From Apiospora phragmitis (Eukaryota; Ascomycota; Sordariomycetes; Amphisphaeriales; Apiosporaceae): a stretch of DNA of 64,000 nucleotides. The notes under the pieces are model-generated. The model did no database searches. It saw only the letters and a program-made list of their open reading frames with translations, and was not told the DNA's origin. The stretch is from NCBI GenBank assembly GCA_038363925.1, contig JAQQWL010000002.1:4774001-4838000 (forward strand), read 5' to 3'. Of the stretch, positions 1 to 11,711 are shown piece after piece (the first letter of the stretch is position 1; the number at the start of each line of letters is the position of its first letter). The position numbers and the translations under genes are program-made.

Positions 1-2345
1 TAACCAGATGCAACAAGTTCAGGCCACACGTACTAGTACCGAAAGGGATATTAATCAGACCAGCCAGCAGAAGAAGAACTTCGAAACCCGGCTGGCCGAG
101 CTGCGAGCCGCCTACGAGACCGAGATGGCGGCCGTCGATGCGCTCAAGCAGAAAAAGGAGCAGCAAATGAAGGACGTCCAATCCCTCATGCAGCAAAGTG
201 CTGATATTCAAGAGAAACGCCAGAAAATCGTGGAGGAACACAACAAAATCTTGGCGGAGTTCCAACAATACGAATCTCAAAATGCTACCTTCAAACAGCA
301 GATCAGCGAGGCCAATAATGAGGTTGCTCAATTGACTCCACAAGTTGAGAAGCTGAGGTCAGAATCTCGCCGGTTAAAGGGCATGGTGGCTATCAACAGC
401 AAGCAGCTGTCCACGGTGGAGGGGCAACGTGATAAGCTGCAGGCTGAAGCGAAGGAGCTGAGCAACAGTACTGCTGAATCGCCTCGTCAAGGCAGTACTC
501 CGTCGCCGGTTCCCGCACCTGCGCAGGTGGCAAGTCCTGCGCCGTCTTCTGCTAGTGCTAACAACCCCTTCTTCAGGCGGACTGGGAGCACTGACATGAT
601 GGGCGCCTTTGCCTCGCCCCCTGTCGCGAAGCCTTACGGCGATAAGTCGTTCGACGACATCTTCGGTGGTTTTGCCCCTAGCTCATCTAGCACACCGCCG
701 CCACCGGCAACTTCGTTCAAGCAGCAGAATACGGGCACGTCAACGGCAAGTGTTGGATCTTTTGCAACCCCGGGAACTTCTAGTCCTACTGTCAGTCGGC
801 AAGATACCCTGACTGCTGAGCCCCCAGCTCCGCCTCTATCCCGGCAGATGACTTCTAGCTTCCTGCCTCTGGGTAACATGAGCGAGTCACTAACCTCTTC
901 TCGCCAGGCATCTCCCCCCAATGAGCCGGGCGGGTGAGCCTAGTGTCATTTCTCCTGCCGCTACTGCTCAACCCATCGAACCTACCGCAACTGGTCAGAG
1001 TGTGGCTTCAGGCGCAGATGCTGCCAAGAGCTCGGACACGGAAGAGAAACCAGCTATGGCTACAGATGGCGTACCTATCCCAGGTGCTTTCCCCGAGAAG
1101 ACCCAAAGGCTGCCGGCGAGAACCCATTTGGCGGCAACCGGGATAGCGAGATCTTCGAAAGCATGAAGAAGGAGCCCGTGAGCGCCAAGGACGACTTCGA
1201 CTCGGCATTTGCCAGCTTCGGCTCCAGCAGCGGTCAAGAAAAGCCCAAGGACACTAACAATACCTTCACGAAGTTTGACAGCGAGTTCCCCCCGATTTCT
1301 GAGCTTGACCGAGATGACGACTCCGAGACCGCTAGTGAGGGAAATGGGTTCGACGATGATTTCGCTCCTGCTTCGCCAACCACGAAGAAGGCTGATACTA
1401 AGGAGGCACCCCATTCTGCGTCACCTGTAGAAGCCACTCGGTCTGCTGCAAACGTCCCGGCTGCCGAAGGATCCATTGGAGCCTCCTCGTCTACGCACTC
1501 CACGAAGTATGATTGATTTTTCATTTTATCGACCTCCTTGAACAATAACACACAACCAGTGCTAACCACCAGTAAAAGTGCCACCACAGCCCCTAAGGAC
1601 GATGATCCCTTTGCCCCAGCATCTGACTTTGCACCTGCCCCTAGCACTGTTACCAACACTGCCCCGCCGGCTGCGAAAGGGGCCTTCGACGATCTGGATG
1701 ATGAGTTCGAGGGTCTTGAAGATGCTAAAGAGGGCTCTGCCGACGACGAGTTTGCCAACATTTCGCGATCAAACCTTGATGACTTCAACCCCGTTTTCGA
1801 TAGCAGCCCTCCGCCTTCTCAGCCCAAAAACGAATCGTCCAACGCCTCCAACGCCTTCGGGATTGATAGCAGCTATGACTTTGGGAACGTATCTACTACG
1901 TCTGCTGGGGGCCCAACGATTTCGTCGAACCATGCTGGCGCATCGGCTGCGGGTCAAGGGCCCAAGTCCCCGGACAACCAAGAGTGGGATGCGTTGTTCG
2001 CTACTTTGGATGATGCTCCTACCAACAATGGCACCAGCGAAACGGCAGCACCCAAGGCCAACGAGCAATCACAGAGTCCCGTATCCCCTAAGTCGGGCCT
2101 TGCTCCTCCTCGGCCTGAGAATACTGGCAGAGCACTTACGGAGGATGGTACACACGATGACCCAATTTTGAAGAACCTGACCGGCATGGGCTACTCGAGG
2201 AACGATGCGTTGAATGCTCTGGAGAAATATGATTACAATCTCGAACGGGTGAGTAACGCGTAACGCCGTACACAAAGAGGCTTCGGTTAAGACACCCGCT
2301 GATACTTTAGCGCAGGCTGCCAACCACCTTGCGAATCAATCCTAG
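1..2345 (+). CDS. ede1: Ede1/Eps15-like endocytic scaffold, 3' part only
   Basis: This is the C-terminal part of the endocytic site-initiation scaffold; the EH domains must lie upstream of base 1. Visible in order are a long Gln/Glu/Lys coiled coil (about bases 8-470), a Ser/Pro-rich disordered region with NPF motifs (NPFF near 563, NPFGG near 1117), acidic DDDPF-type repeats, and a C-terminal UBA domain with the MGYS signature near 2187. Two introns fit in phase: 1507-1572 (branch GCTAAC) and 2249-2315, after which the protein ends in AANHLANQS. The frame breaks twice, at a GGG run (928-930, one base too many) and an AA run (1098-1099, one too few). The two breaks compensate each other, and the segment between them reads as typical Ede1 low-complexity sequence. 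Family assignment is confident; the exact sequence between the breaks is inferred. Confidence 0.85.
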
Positions 2346-3645
2346 TCGGGGGGGTTTTTTTTTCCAGTCATACGGTGGAAGCGGTCATGGTGGTGGTAGT
2401 GGTGGTGGTGGTGGTTTGCTTTGGTTGTTACTTACTTAATATGAGAGTGAGGATGGGGGCTGGAGAACCAACCCTCAACTTTCACACACACACACACTTA
2501 CAATACGACGAAGACTGTGTACGCTTTTATACTCGTTTTATTTTTATGCATGGGAAGGCCGAGAACTTGCGAGATACCTTCACGTTTTTCTTTGTTACAT
2601 CCTTTCGTTTTAATCCAGCTTGCATATCAGGGGCGTGATGACATGTTTTATCGTATTTTGGTTTCCTCATCCTCACTCGCTGTGGTGACTCAAGTTGAGA
2701 GGATTCATTAGCATTCGTTTTACATATTTATATTCTGGCCTTTCGAGATGTCTATGGGAATTGATAATTTTGAACCAAGTACGTGATGAGTGGTGTCTTT
2801 GCTACCAAATACGTTTATTAGTAAATAAATAGCTACTTGGATGGGACTACACCTAGCAAGCGATCTGCGTCCGAACGAGTGCTTCATTCTATTTCTTTCA
2901 GGCACTGAGTATGATCATACATTAGTTGCTTGACCTTCCCAGTTGATTGCTCATTAGAAGTGTCTTTCCTCGCGGGCTCGACAAGAAGATTGCTACTCCT
3001 AGAGCCTGGAAAGGGGAATTAGAAACAACCTGTCCGCTGGACATCCATTTGGCCATGATCAGTCATACTGTGGCCGATTGTAGTCAAACAAACCCCATCT
3101 TTCGTTTACAACTCTACTGGATGGCACTCGCTTCCTCTTTATTCTCAAGAAGCAAGGTTTTCTCCGAACAGGACCACCTCAAACCATGAAATGTGGAATG
3201 TCTCTGTCTTCGTGACTGGGAGACGGTCAATGTAAAACGCAAACCTAGATAATGAATATTATCTGGAATTTATGATGAAATAACTTTAACGGTTGGTAAC
3301 TGAAGATTCGCAAAAGAAGCCAACGTTGCTGTGTGCCTTGGTTCCTATCATCCACGAATACAACGGACGGCCTGCAAATCGGCACTACTCGCCCGCAGAA
3401 GACCACTTCGAACATTTATAATAGACATATAGGCTTACCCTGGACGCTATCGTAATTGATTATGACCTGCCAGAGGTCTTACTGTTGTTGTTGGCCATCC
3501 CTCAGAAGAGAGTGGCTTACCCCTATTCCTGGAGAAGGTACATGGGTACTTCATCCCCCCTTTCACTCCCAACACAGCACAGCAAATAAGTAGGTAGCGC
3601 TAGCGCCAGCACCACCACTGCAACCACAACAACATCATCATCATC
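2346..3645. other. Intergenic, simple repeats only
   Basis: No gene is supported. It holds the ede1 3' region with adjacent G and T homopolymers (2347-2364), a GGT microsatellite (2388-2416), a short CA run (2483-2497), and the leader of the next gene, whose last 35 bases are ACC/CAT-rich. Confidence 0.7.
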
Positions 3646-5491
3646 ATGGAGGAGAGGCCCTCCAAGCCTCGATACGCCCAAGTCGCCAAGGCCAAACCTC
3701 AGCCCCAGGTGCAGGTGCAGGCCCCCCGGGCACTCCTGCGCCTGGTGCTGAGGAAGAGGCAGGCCACAAGAGAAGGTATATATATATGAATCTTTTTTCT
3801 GTTGCTTTTTTATTCATTGTCTGCTTGTTCGCGATATGTTTCTGGAGCTTGGATGTGAATGAAGCTCGTTTATGTGTATTTCCTCTCCTGTTTTGATCGC
3901 GTTCTGCTGGCTGTATACCGAGATAGGGGGTGCTATTTGCTCCTTGTGATCGAGGTCGTCGTCGCCCTCGAGCTTGGTGATATATATATGTGACTACTGA
4001 TTTCGCCGTCGCGCTGGTGCGGTTCGTCTCTTTGATGGGCGGTTTCCATCCGAAGAGCTCCCTTGTGGTTGCTCACCTCCGACCAGAGAGTCGCGACCCT
4101 ACGCGAGTGACGCGCGCGTCACGCATCGCTCACGCATTGTCAGCATCAGAGCTCTGCCCAGTCGCGATTTATCTAACTATCTGTTTTCCTATCAGTACCT
4201 GGACTGACTGACTGACTTGTTCCCAGCATCAGCACCATCTTCCAACAATCAGAAAGAAGAAGCCAGCACCTCTTTCTCTCCTGCACCTAAAATCAGTCAC
4301 ATCCTATCGCATATAAGTGACGAGCCTTCTGAACCATCAACAACACCCATTTGTGATGAGCTCTTTCAATCTACTTTACCACCCCCCAGAACCTCTGCGC
4401 CAGGTGAAGCAGCAGCCGTTTCTTTCAACCACAGAATCAGAAGCGCGCATGAGTTAAGCGCCTCTTGGTTTTCGATATTCACGACTTCCTCGCAACCCAA
4501 TTCGTCTTCGTCTGATGATCAAGCCATGTCTCAATACGCACAGAGACGTCGCGACATCTGGAGTCATCATGGAAGTAGTCGCAGCCGTCGCAGCGGTCTG
4601 AGATCTCGAACCACTCAATCTGTTGCAACAGATAGTAAAAGCTCGCGCGATGACGGATCCTCATCATCCTGTTCCAAGCCGTCGGGCCATCGACTGAGAT
4701 ACCCCGTAGCCGCCGGAGACTTTGTGCCTCAATCGTTCCTTGGTCGACCATCGGGCGCGTCGGCTCCTCGTTATGGCACAATGGAAGCGATGAAACGCGC
4801 ATATCACGCACATGTTGCGACCGCATACCCTCCAGTTATCTGCTATGCATACGGAAACGCTCCGGTCCCCTATGGTATTCAGGGAAATGTCTCGAGCTAC
4901 TATAATGTTCACGGACACTTTTCGGACGCCCGCAACCCGATGTTGCCAGCCAGCTCAGAGATTCATGTGACGACGCATACCGATCGGGTACATGTTGGCA
5001 AGGGTCACAATGCCGTCGAGAACCAGAGCACGAGCGAGAAGGACGATGCCACCGAGATCAGAGACACAGCCGAAGATACTGCCATCGATCCTCCGCAAGA
5101 GAGCCCGACCGCACCCGCCTGGTTCTTCCCACCAAAAGTCCGCACCAGCAAAGACATCTGGGCACCCGACTGCGTGGGCGACCGACGAGTGACCGACTGG
5201 CCCAGCCTTAAGGAGCTGAGCAGCGCTGGCGACAAGCGCGCTGTGAGAGGAGAAGATCGAATGCTGCCCATCCCCCGATATCATAACGTTGACGCACGAT
5301 TCGTGCATCTCTTTGGACAGGGCGAGGACAGTCCGACGGCCTTTGCTGCGCCTACAGTTAGGGTACCCTACTCGTACCGCAAGTACGCCGTCAACCTCAC
5401 CGGTCCGGTCAACCGATACCCTATCCCGTGCGACCGCAATGAAGAGGAAGCCAAGGGAAAGAAACTGCAGTCCGCCGTTCACCTGGGCTAG
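3646..5491 (+). CDS. Unrecognised disordered protein, about 464 aa
   Basis: I do not recognise this protein. The start chosen is the ATG at 3646 (MEERPSKPRYAQVAK). Exon 1 ends at 3775 with donor GTATAT, and the acceptor TTCCCAG at 4226 restores the phase exactly, giving an unusually long 451-nt intron for this genome. The product is rich in Ser, Arg and Pro and looks disordered. The most ordered part is the C-terminal third, which has a Trp/Pro-rich stretch (KDIWAPDCVGDRRVTDWPSL) and a segment with IPRYHNVDARFVHLF. No signal peptide, membrane segment or zinc motif is visible. Coding potential is supported by 1.26 kb of uninterrupted frame and a consistent splice phase. Exon 1 is less certain than exon 2. 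Confidence 0.6.
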
Positions 5492-6001
5492 AGCCCCGAG
5501 CTCGAACAGCATATTCTTGCATTGTTAGAGGAGGACATCTAGGCGGTTCATCCTATGAGGAAGGAGCATGACATTCTCACTGTTTCTTGATGGACACATT
5601 AGCGATTTACGATTGCATTGATGACTTACGATTATGTCGATGACATGCGATGCGTTAACGATTTACGAGTCATTATCGCCCTGCTGAGAGGTTGGCCTAC
5701 AACACGCAGCCCTGGATTTGGATGCAATTGGCATGGAAGACAGCGCCACTTCTGGCGGTAATTTCAAGGGGTGAAGTTTATTTGGACCCATGAGATGGGA
5801 CGGGAGTTTTCTGGTTTCCCAACAATTGTACATGAACCAAGAGACAGAACATCTCACCAAAGAAAACCTATATCTCTCATCTGATCATGCAGTGTAATTG
5901 ATTGTGAAAAGAGATGTCGTACTATGAATATGAAAGAGCTTGTGACACAAAAATAACGTCAGTATTTTGTAATAAGCATCTCGGACTTCCATCAATCACC
6001 A
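5492..6001. other. Intergenic, 3' region of the preceding gene
   Basis: No gene seen. A short stretch at 5604-5668 repeats the hexamer TTACGA three times with variable spacing; otherwise nothing notable. Confidence 0.6.
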
Positions 6002-6107
6002 GGGGATGTGGTCTAGTGGTATGACGTTTCCTTAGCATGCGCTACTATCCTTCTGGGTGTCGTAGACAGCATGGAAAAGGTTCTGGGTTCGATTCCCAGC
6101 CTCTCCA
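6002..6107 (+). tRNA. tRNA-Ala (anticodon AGC) with a 34-nt intron
   Basis: The sequence folds as a full cloverleaf. The acceptor stem is GGGGATG with CCTCTCC and discriminator A, the D-arm box A is TGGTCTAGTGG, the anticodon stem is TTTCC/GGAAA, and the T-arm is CTGGG-TTCGATT-CCCAG (box B GGTTCGATTCC). The anticodon AGC is at 6034-6036. The intron occupies 6038-6071, directly after position 37, as in all nuclear tRNA introns. The G3:U70 wobble pair, the alanine identity element, is present and supports the assignment. One acceptor pair (T6 with C67) is mismatched. A T5 run just downstream (6114-6118) fits as a Pol III terminator. Confidence 0.93.
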
Positions 6108-8086
6108 TATAACTTTTTACTCATTCGGTAATTCTACGCTTGGTAGGGGACGATATTGAACTTTTGGCCCACTCTACAGAGTAAACATTGCCAAGGCCAG
6201 CTATTGGCCTTTTTATTTTGACAGCTAAGCCAGCTCGCAATCGATCGCAATCGGTTACTGTAAAAGGCTGGTTGATGGCCATAGGTTCATTGTACGAAAA
6301 AGTAGGCCGAGGACCAAAGAGGGCTGACTGATGGACAGTAGGTACCTATGCAGCTCTCGGCGGCCACACGTAAACAGTGGTGGTGTTCCTGCGTGCATGG
6401 GGAGATAGAGCAAGGACCACAGTTGATTGATTGGTTGTCTACTCCGTATGTCGCGAGTCAAGCCACTCCGGAGAACTAGAGAAACGCACTTCCTGGATAC
6501 TGCATTAGTGAGTACGGACATACATCACACTTACACACAGACATGTGCCGCTTGTTTCTGTCACTGCGTCAAGATGTCTGTGAATAAAACACCCAACTGC
6601 CAGAAAGGGAGTACGGGAAGGAGCTTGGTCAAAGTCTAACCCTGGAGGCCCTGGAGATGTTCGAACGGTTAATAAGAATCGATCAACAACATCCCGTGGC
6701 AGATCAATCAACTACTACTACTAAGAATAGGTCGGTGAGCTGAGCCAGAGGCGACCATGAGGAGTCATGATATGTCGACCCAGCCGGCATCTATGTACAT
6801 GTATGCATGCATTAGAGAAATGAAATGGCCCAAGTCAACGATGATCAAGTTGCACAATGGGAATTAGGGGTAGGGGTGGCCAGCCTGTGTTGGAAACGTT
6901 GTGTCTCACTCTGTTGCTTTTTGTGCTTTTCAGATGGCAGATGGCAGATGGCCAATCGTCCTCCTGCGCCTCTTGGCCAAATATGATCCAGAAGCAAAAA
7001 GCGGCGGCTAGAACATCCATCGAAGGTCAATAAGTTTTGGGATGTTTCCTCTGTTGAGCCTGGTCGCCGGGCCAGATTTCCAGGGACAGGGACTGAGGGA
7101 GCAAGGGTAAGGAAAATGTTGGCGGCTCTGCTTCTGACTCTGCCAATACTGACTTTCTTTTAGGGGGATTTCTGTCGTTCAGGGGTCATTCCACAGGAGC
7201 GCTTGGCCGCTTTGGCGGGGCTCGAAAGACAAACACGGTTTTAAGCCACCCTAGGCCACCGCTGAACATGACATCCCAGTGGGACGGGCCAGCAAGAGGG
7301 CCCGGCACTACCAGAATAGTGGGCTATTAACGGGGAGGATGGCAAGGGAGCAGGGGGTTCACCTGGGTAAAGGAGAGAAAACAGCATGTTCAATTTCATT
7401 TCCTTTATGCTCGTACACGTGAATACACACATGCAGCGTCGATACTGGCATTGCCTAGATCAAGTTATAGGCGGAGTTGGCTGTCACTATTTGACTGAGT
7501 TGACTGACGGACTGGCTTCCAAGTTATCTGCCATCTTCACTACCTCGGGAACACTGCACATGCATCGAGGTCATTGTGAGTGGATGAATGTTAACTCGGA
7601 GAACCACCTTACACGCCTATTTGTTTGTACCTACTACCCTTTACGCGTCCCTGTACTCCGTAGCCGTAGCAGCGCTTCTTCTCCTATTTCTGCGTCTGTG
7701 TATCCCGTTGTGACAGGTACACACCGACAACAGCCATCGAATCGGGTCGGCCAAAAGAAAAGTCCCAAGTCTAACCCGACCTCGACGAAACCACCAAAAA
7801 GCTCCACCATCCACCATCGACTCTGGAGCTTCGAAGGAACATCCATTGAAACACACAGTCGCGCGACACCTCCCCAAACCAAACCAATCGTTCGGAGGAC
7901 AACCGCCCTACCGCCGTCCAAAAACCACATACCGCCCGAATGCATTCCTAAACCCTCTTTCTCTGACATTGCATTATACCGCTACTCCTAGCCTTTGGAC
8001 CTTTTGTCATTGCCGACTGCTTTCTTGTTCCGACCCATTGACATTCTTTATATCCGCCCTTTTGACTACTCGGCTCGACAATCACT
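6108..8086. other. Intergenic, gyp5 upstream region
   Basis: No supported gene. A 201-codon open frame at 7386-7991 runs into the leader of the next gene but has no recognisable domain or codon pattern. The last 300 bases are pyrimidine/CA-rich, as expected of a fungal 5' leader. Confidence 0.6.
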
Positions 8087-11007
8087 ATGGCCGAACAAGG
8101 AGAGGCGCCGCACACTGCCGCTCCTCCTGCAGTAGAGGTGCAGCACCCAAAGGGGGACGACGAATCGGCCCTCTCGGACAGAGAAGACAATGTACGTCCA
8201 CTGCTTTATTAATACACTGGGGGCCTTTGCCCGCATTCTGTGTATGCCACCGCCTCATGTCCAGCGGTTGCACAGCATCATGCCCCCAACCATCTGATCT
8301 GTCTTGTTTGTCACCGTTGCTGATCCCATGGCCTTTCTGCAGGACACATTCGAGGATGCCGTCGATGCACGCTCTGTCCGATCCCTCACGAAACGAAGCT
8401 CTTCGGCCCACAAGCCTGCCCCGTCGCCCCCTGTGAAAGATGAAGAAGAGCCGGAAGCGGTACCAGACAAGCCTACGTCGAACGTGGTCCCAGAACCCGA
8501 AACTGAGAAAGCTCAAGTCAACGGAGACTCGGCTGCCCACGATGACGAAGCACTTGCACTGCCAGAGAAAGACGCGGAGCCTATAGCAGAGGATGATTTG
8601 CCCACGGACTCAAAACGGGAACCGAGCGTCATCTCCAACGGTACCTTGGACGAGATAAAGCTGGATGATATGAAGTTGGATGACGACACTGCCATGCTGG
8701 CGAAAGGTATGTCACACTCTTCAGATTGTATGCTGTCTACCTGTCGACGAAGTTGCTGACATTTCTTCTGCAGAAGAAGTACAAGAAGAAGTAGAGCAGC
8801 CACCTGCCGTGCCGCCTAAGAGGCCGGGTAAGAAGCTGTCGTTGAGCAATCTTGCAAGCTCACTCCCCTCAATGCCTTGGTCTCCCAACGCTGTCGAGTC
8901 ACCCCCCAAGGACAGCTCCAGTCCTCCTCCCGCACCAGCAACTAGTACTCCAAGAGATTCTCTCGTCGCCGATAAAACCCCGGGACCTCTCCAGCGGAAA
9001 CTCACCAGCCCCTTCACATGGCTCTCCTCACGGAATTCCAAAGACAATAGTTCGCCTCCAGCGACCGTCGTTCGAAATACGAGGCGTGATACTGCAAGCT
9101 CGATGGCAACTTTGAGTAGTAACCCGGAGATGATGCTGAGCAAGCTCGAGGAAGGGGACAAGAATGGAGCACGGCCGAGGTCAGTGAGAGAATAGTCTTA
9201 AGGACCGCTTCAAATTGGTTCGCATGCGGGAGGAAGCCGGCATAGTGTTGCCGGAAGAGGAGGGCGATGTCCAGGGCACCCAGCCAGCAGCAATAGACAC
9301 CACAAATCTTGCTGCTGAAACCATAGAGGCTGGGCCCCTTTCTCCTATTCCCCCCAGCCCAAACCCAGACCTTGCACCGGGTACAGTGTCGGGTGTTATG
9401 GCTGGGCCCTCTGCCATATCCGATTCTCAGGTCGATTGGGATCTCTGGCAAAACGTTGTCTACGAGGGCCCTGCTGCGGTGGCGAGAACCAGCGCAGAGG
9501 AGTTGAGCCAGGCCATTGCGACGGGCATCCCTAACGTCATTCGCGGTGTTGTTTGGCAGGTACTTGCTCAGAGCAAGAACGATGACTTGGAGTTGGCTTA
9601 CCGGGAGCTACTTGCTCGAGGTACTGAGAAGACCCCGAATAGGAACAGCAACAGCACCTCCATCAGCTCGCTCAGCAACGGCAACCTAAGCATCGAAAAG
9701 GAAACAGTTACGTCGTCGGCGTCCTCTGTCCACTCGGAGAAATCCGGGTCTAACGGCACAAAGTCTCCTGTTCCCTCAGAAAAGGATGTCGAGGCTATCC
9801 AAAGAGCCCAGGCTGTGGCGGCCGCCGAACGAAAGAAGAAGGACAAAGAGGACATTATCAAAGTCCAAAAGCTGGAGAAGGTCATCCGCAAGGATATGGG
9901 TGCGAGGACGAGCTACTCCAAGCACGCCCAGGCTGCCGGGCTTCAGGATGGCTTATTCGGAGTCTGCAAGGCGTATGCTCTTTACGATGAGGGTGTGGGC
10001 TATGCCCAAGGCATGAACTTCCTTATCATGCCTATCCTTTTCAACATGCCCGAAGAAGAGGCCTTCTGTCTCCTGGTAAAGCTGATGCACGAATACAAAC
10101 TGCGGGATCTGTTCATCCAGGACATGCCGGGGCTTCACATGCGTCTCTACCAATTCGAGCGGTTGCTGGAGGACCTCGAGCCCGCGCTCTACTGCCACCT
10201 CCACCGCCGGGGCATCACTGGCCATCTGTATGCTACACAGTGGTTCCTGACACTCTTTGCCTACCGGTTCCCTCTTCAACTCGTCCTCCGGATCTATGAT
10301 TTGATTCTTTCCGAGGGTTTGGCGGCCATCCTGAAGTTTGGCATTGTTCTGATGCAGAAGAACAAGGAAACGCTACTTGGCATGTCTGACATGGGCCAAC
10401 TGACCACCCATCTCAAGGATAAGCTCTTCGATGTCTATGTCGATCAAGCTCCTAGTGCGGGCAGCATTCTTGAGAACGGGTTCTTTGGCAGCAGTTCGGC
10501 CAGTGTAGACAAGGAGGTCTACCGGGCTGACCAGCTCGTGCGTGACGCGTGCGAAGTGAAGGTCACCCCTGAGCTTCTGAAGGCCTACACGGCGGAGTGG
10601 GTAGAGAAAACCCGTGCCGAAAAGGAGCGTCAGCAAGAACTCGACAGATTGAGGTCCCAGAACGCAAGCTATGCCATTCAGGTTCGAAAGCTGGAAAAGC
10701 ATGTCGAGGAAAGTGAAAGGGACCAAGTCGAGATGGCCAACCAATTTGTGCGATTCAAGCTCCGGGAGGAGAAGCTTGAAGAAGCGAACGAGGGCCTCGA
10801 CCAAAAGGTGAAGGAGCTGAGTGCTATAATCAACGAACAACAAAACACAGATGAACAGCTGGTTGCCACCAAAATGCAACTCGCTGAGGTATGTTACGAC
10901 CTATTCCTACTTACATTTTTCGTGATTACTAACAGATCTGATAGCTCACGGCTGAACACGAGGCCCTGAAACGGAAGTGGGCCGACCTGAAGAAGCAATT
11001 CGCATGA
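8087..11007 (+). CDS. gyp5: TBC-domain Rab GTPase-activating protein (Gyp5-like)
   Basis: A predicted RabGAP of about 881 residues. In yeast, Gyp5 acts on Ypt1 and Sec4 in Golgi exit and exocytosis. The N-terminal half is acidic and Ser/Pro-rich. The TBC domain spans roughly residues 440-680. Both catalytic fingers are visible: the Arg in IRKDMGART and the Gln in YAQGMN. A C-terminal coiled coil (residues 730-880) follows, as in Gyp5/EVI5-type proteins. Introns fit in phase at 8192-8342, 8707-8773 and 10889-10944. The ATG at 8087 opens exon 1 (MAEQGEAPHTAAPP). The frame breaks once, at an AA run (9191-9192, one base too many); removing it reads SVRDSLKDRFKL without a stop. The product family is certain. 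The choice of Gyp5 over the close paralogue Gyl1 rests on the fingers and the coiled coil. Confidence 0.88.
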
Positions 11008-11711
11008 TCGCTCCCAATCACCGGCGTGGCCATGGCCAGAAGCATAAACCCCTTGGGTCTGGCTTTAAATATAGTATGGAGGAGCTCGGTATCACGCCAG
11101 GTCAGCCAGCATTCGTGCCTGCGACGCAACGCAAAAGTTGAGACTGGAATCCGACTTTTCAATTTCCCTGTTCACCAACTCTAGGCATGAGCTGTGGGAA
11201 GAACAGATGGGAACAACGAATCATCATGAAGTGTGTCTCTACCAGCTCAACTCCTGAGGGAAAGAGCAGCTTCTTAACGACACATGAGAAAGAATATTGT
11301 GTAAATAGTAATCTCTGGAGATGATGACCACGATGAACAAGCGAAGCAGTGGAGTGTTATCGAAACCTCGAGTCGACAACCTCCGAACACTGCCCCGACC
11401 CGAGATGATTGCCAGCTAGGCAAGGGGTTCAACTTTGTATATCTCTACCACCGGTGTAGACTACTAGGATAGGAACGAGAAGAGAATACTAAATCGTGCC
11501 CCTACTTGAATGCGGATGGGGCGGATTGAGAATGGAAGGTAATCATCACGTTTTATATGCTTGAGACCCTGGGTCTCTGGAAACTCCGTCGCAATTTCAG
11601 TGCCATAGAAGATGAGGCAACAGGGAAATCACATCCGCGTACCTCCCGCCACCCGCAGAGGATGATATCAGATCACCTCCAAGTACTCTACCCAACCCCA
11701 GTTGAACATTG
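11008..11711. other. Intergenic between converging genes
   Basis: This holds the 3' regions of the gyp5-like gene (+) and the HET gene (-). I see no gene or structured element. Confidence 0.7.

Noticed and set aside
928..1100. Programmed ribosomal frameshifting in ede1 and other genes
   Set aside because: No shared slippery heptamer or downstream structure, both directions occur, and even a ribosomal protein gene is affected.
7386..7991. 201-codon open frame upstream of the gyp5-like gene
   Set aside because: No domain or splice context, Ser/Thr/His-rich composition of untranslated DNA, and it runs into the leader of the next gene.
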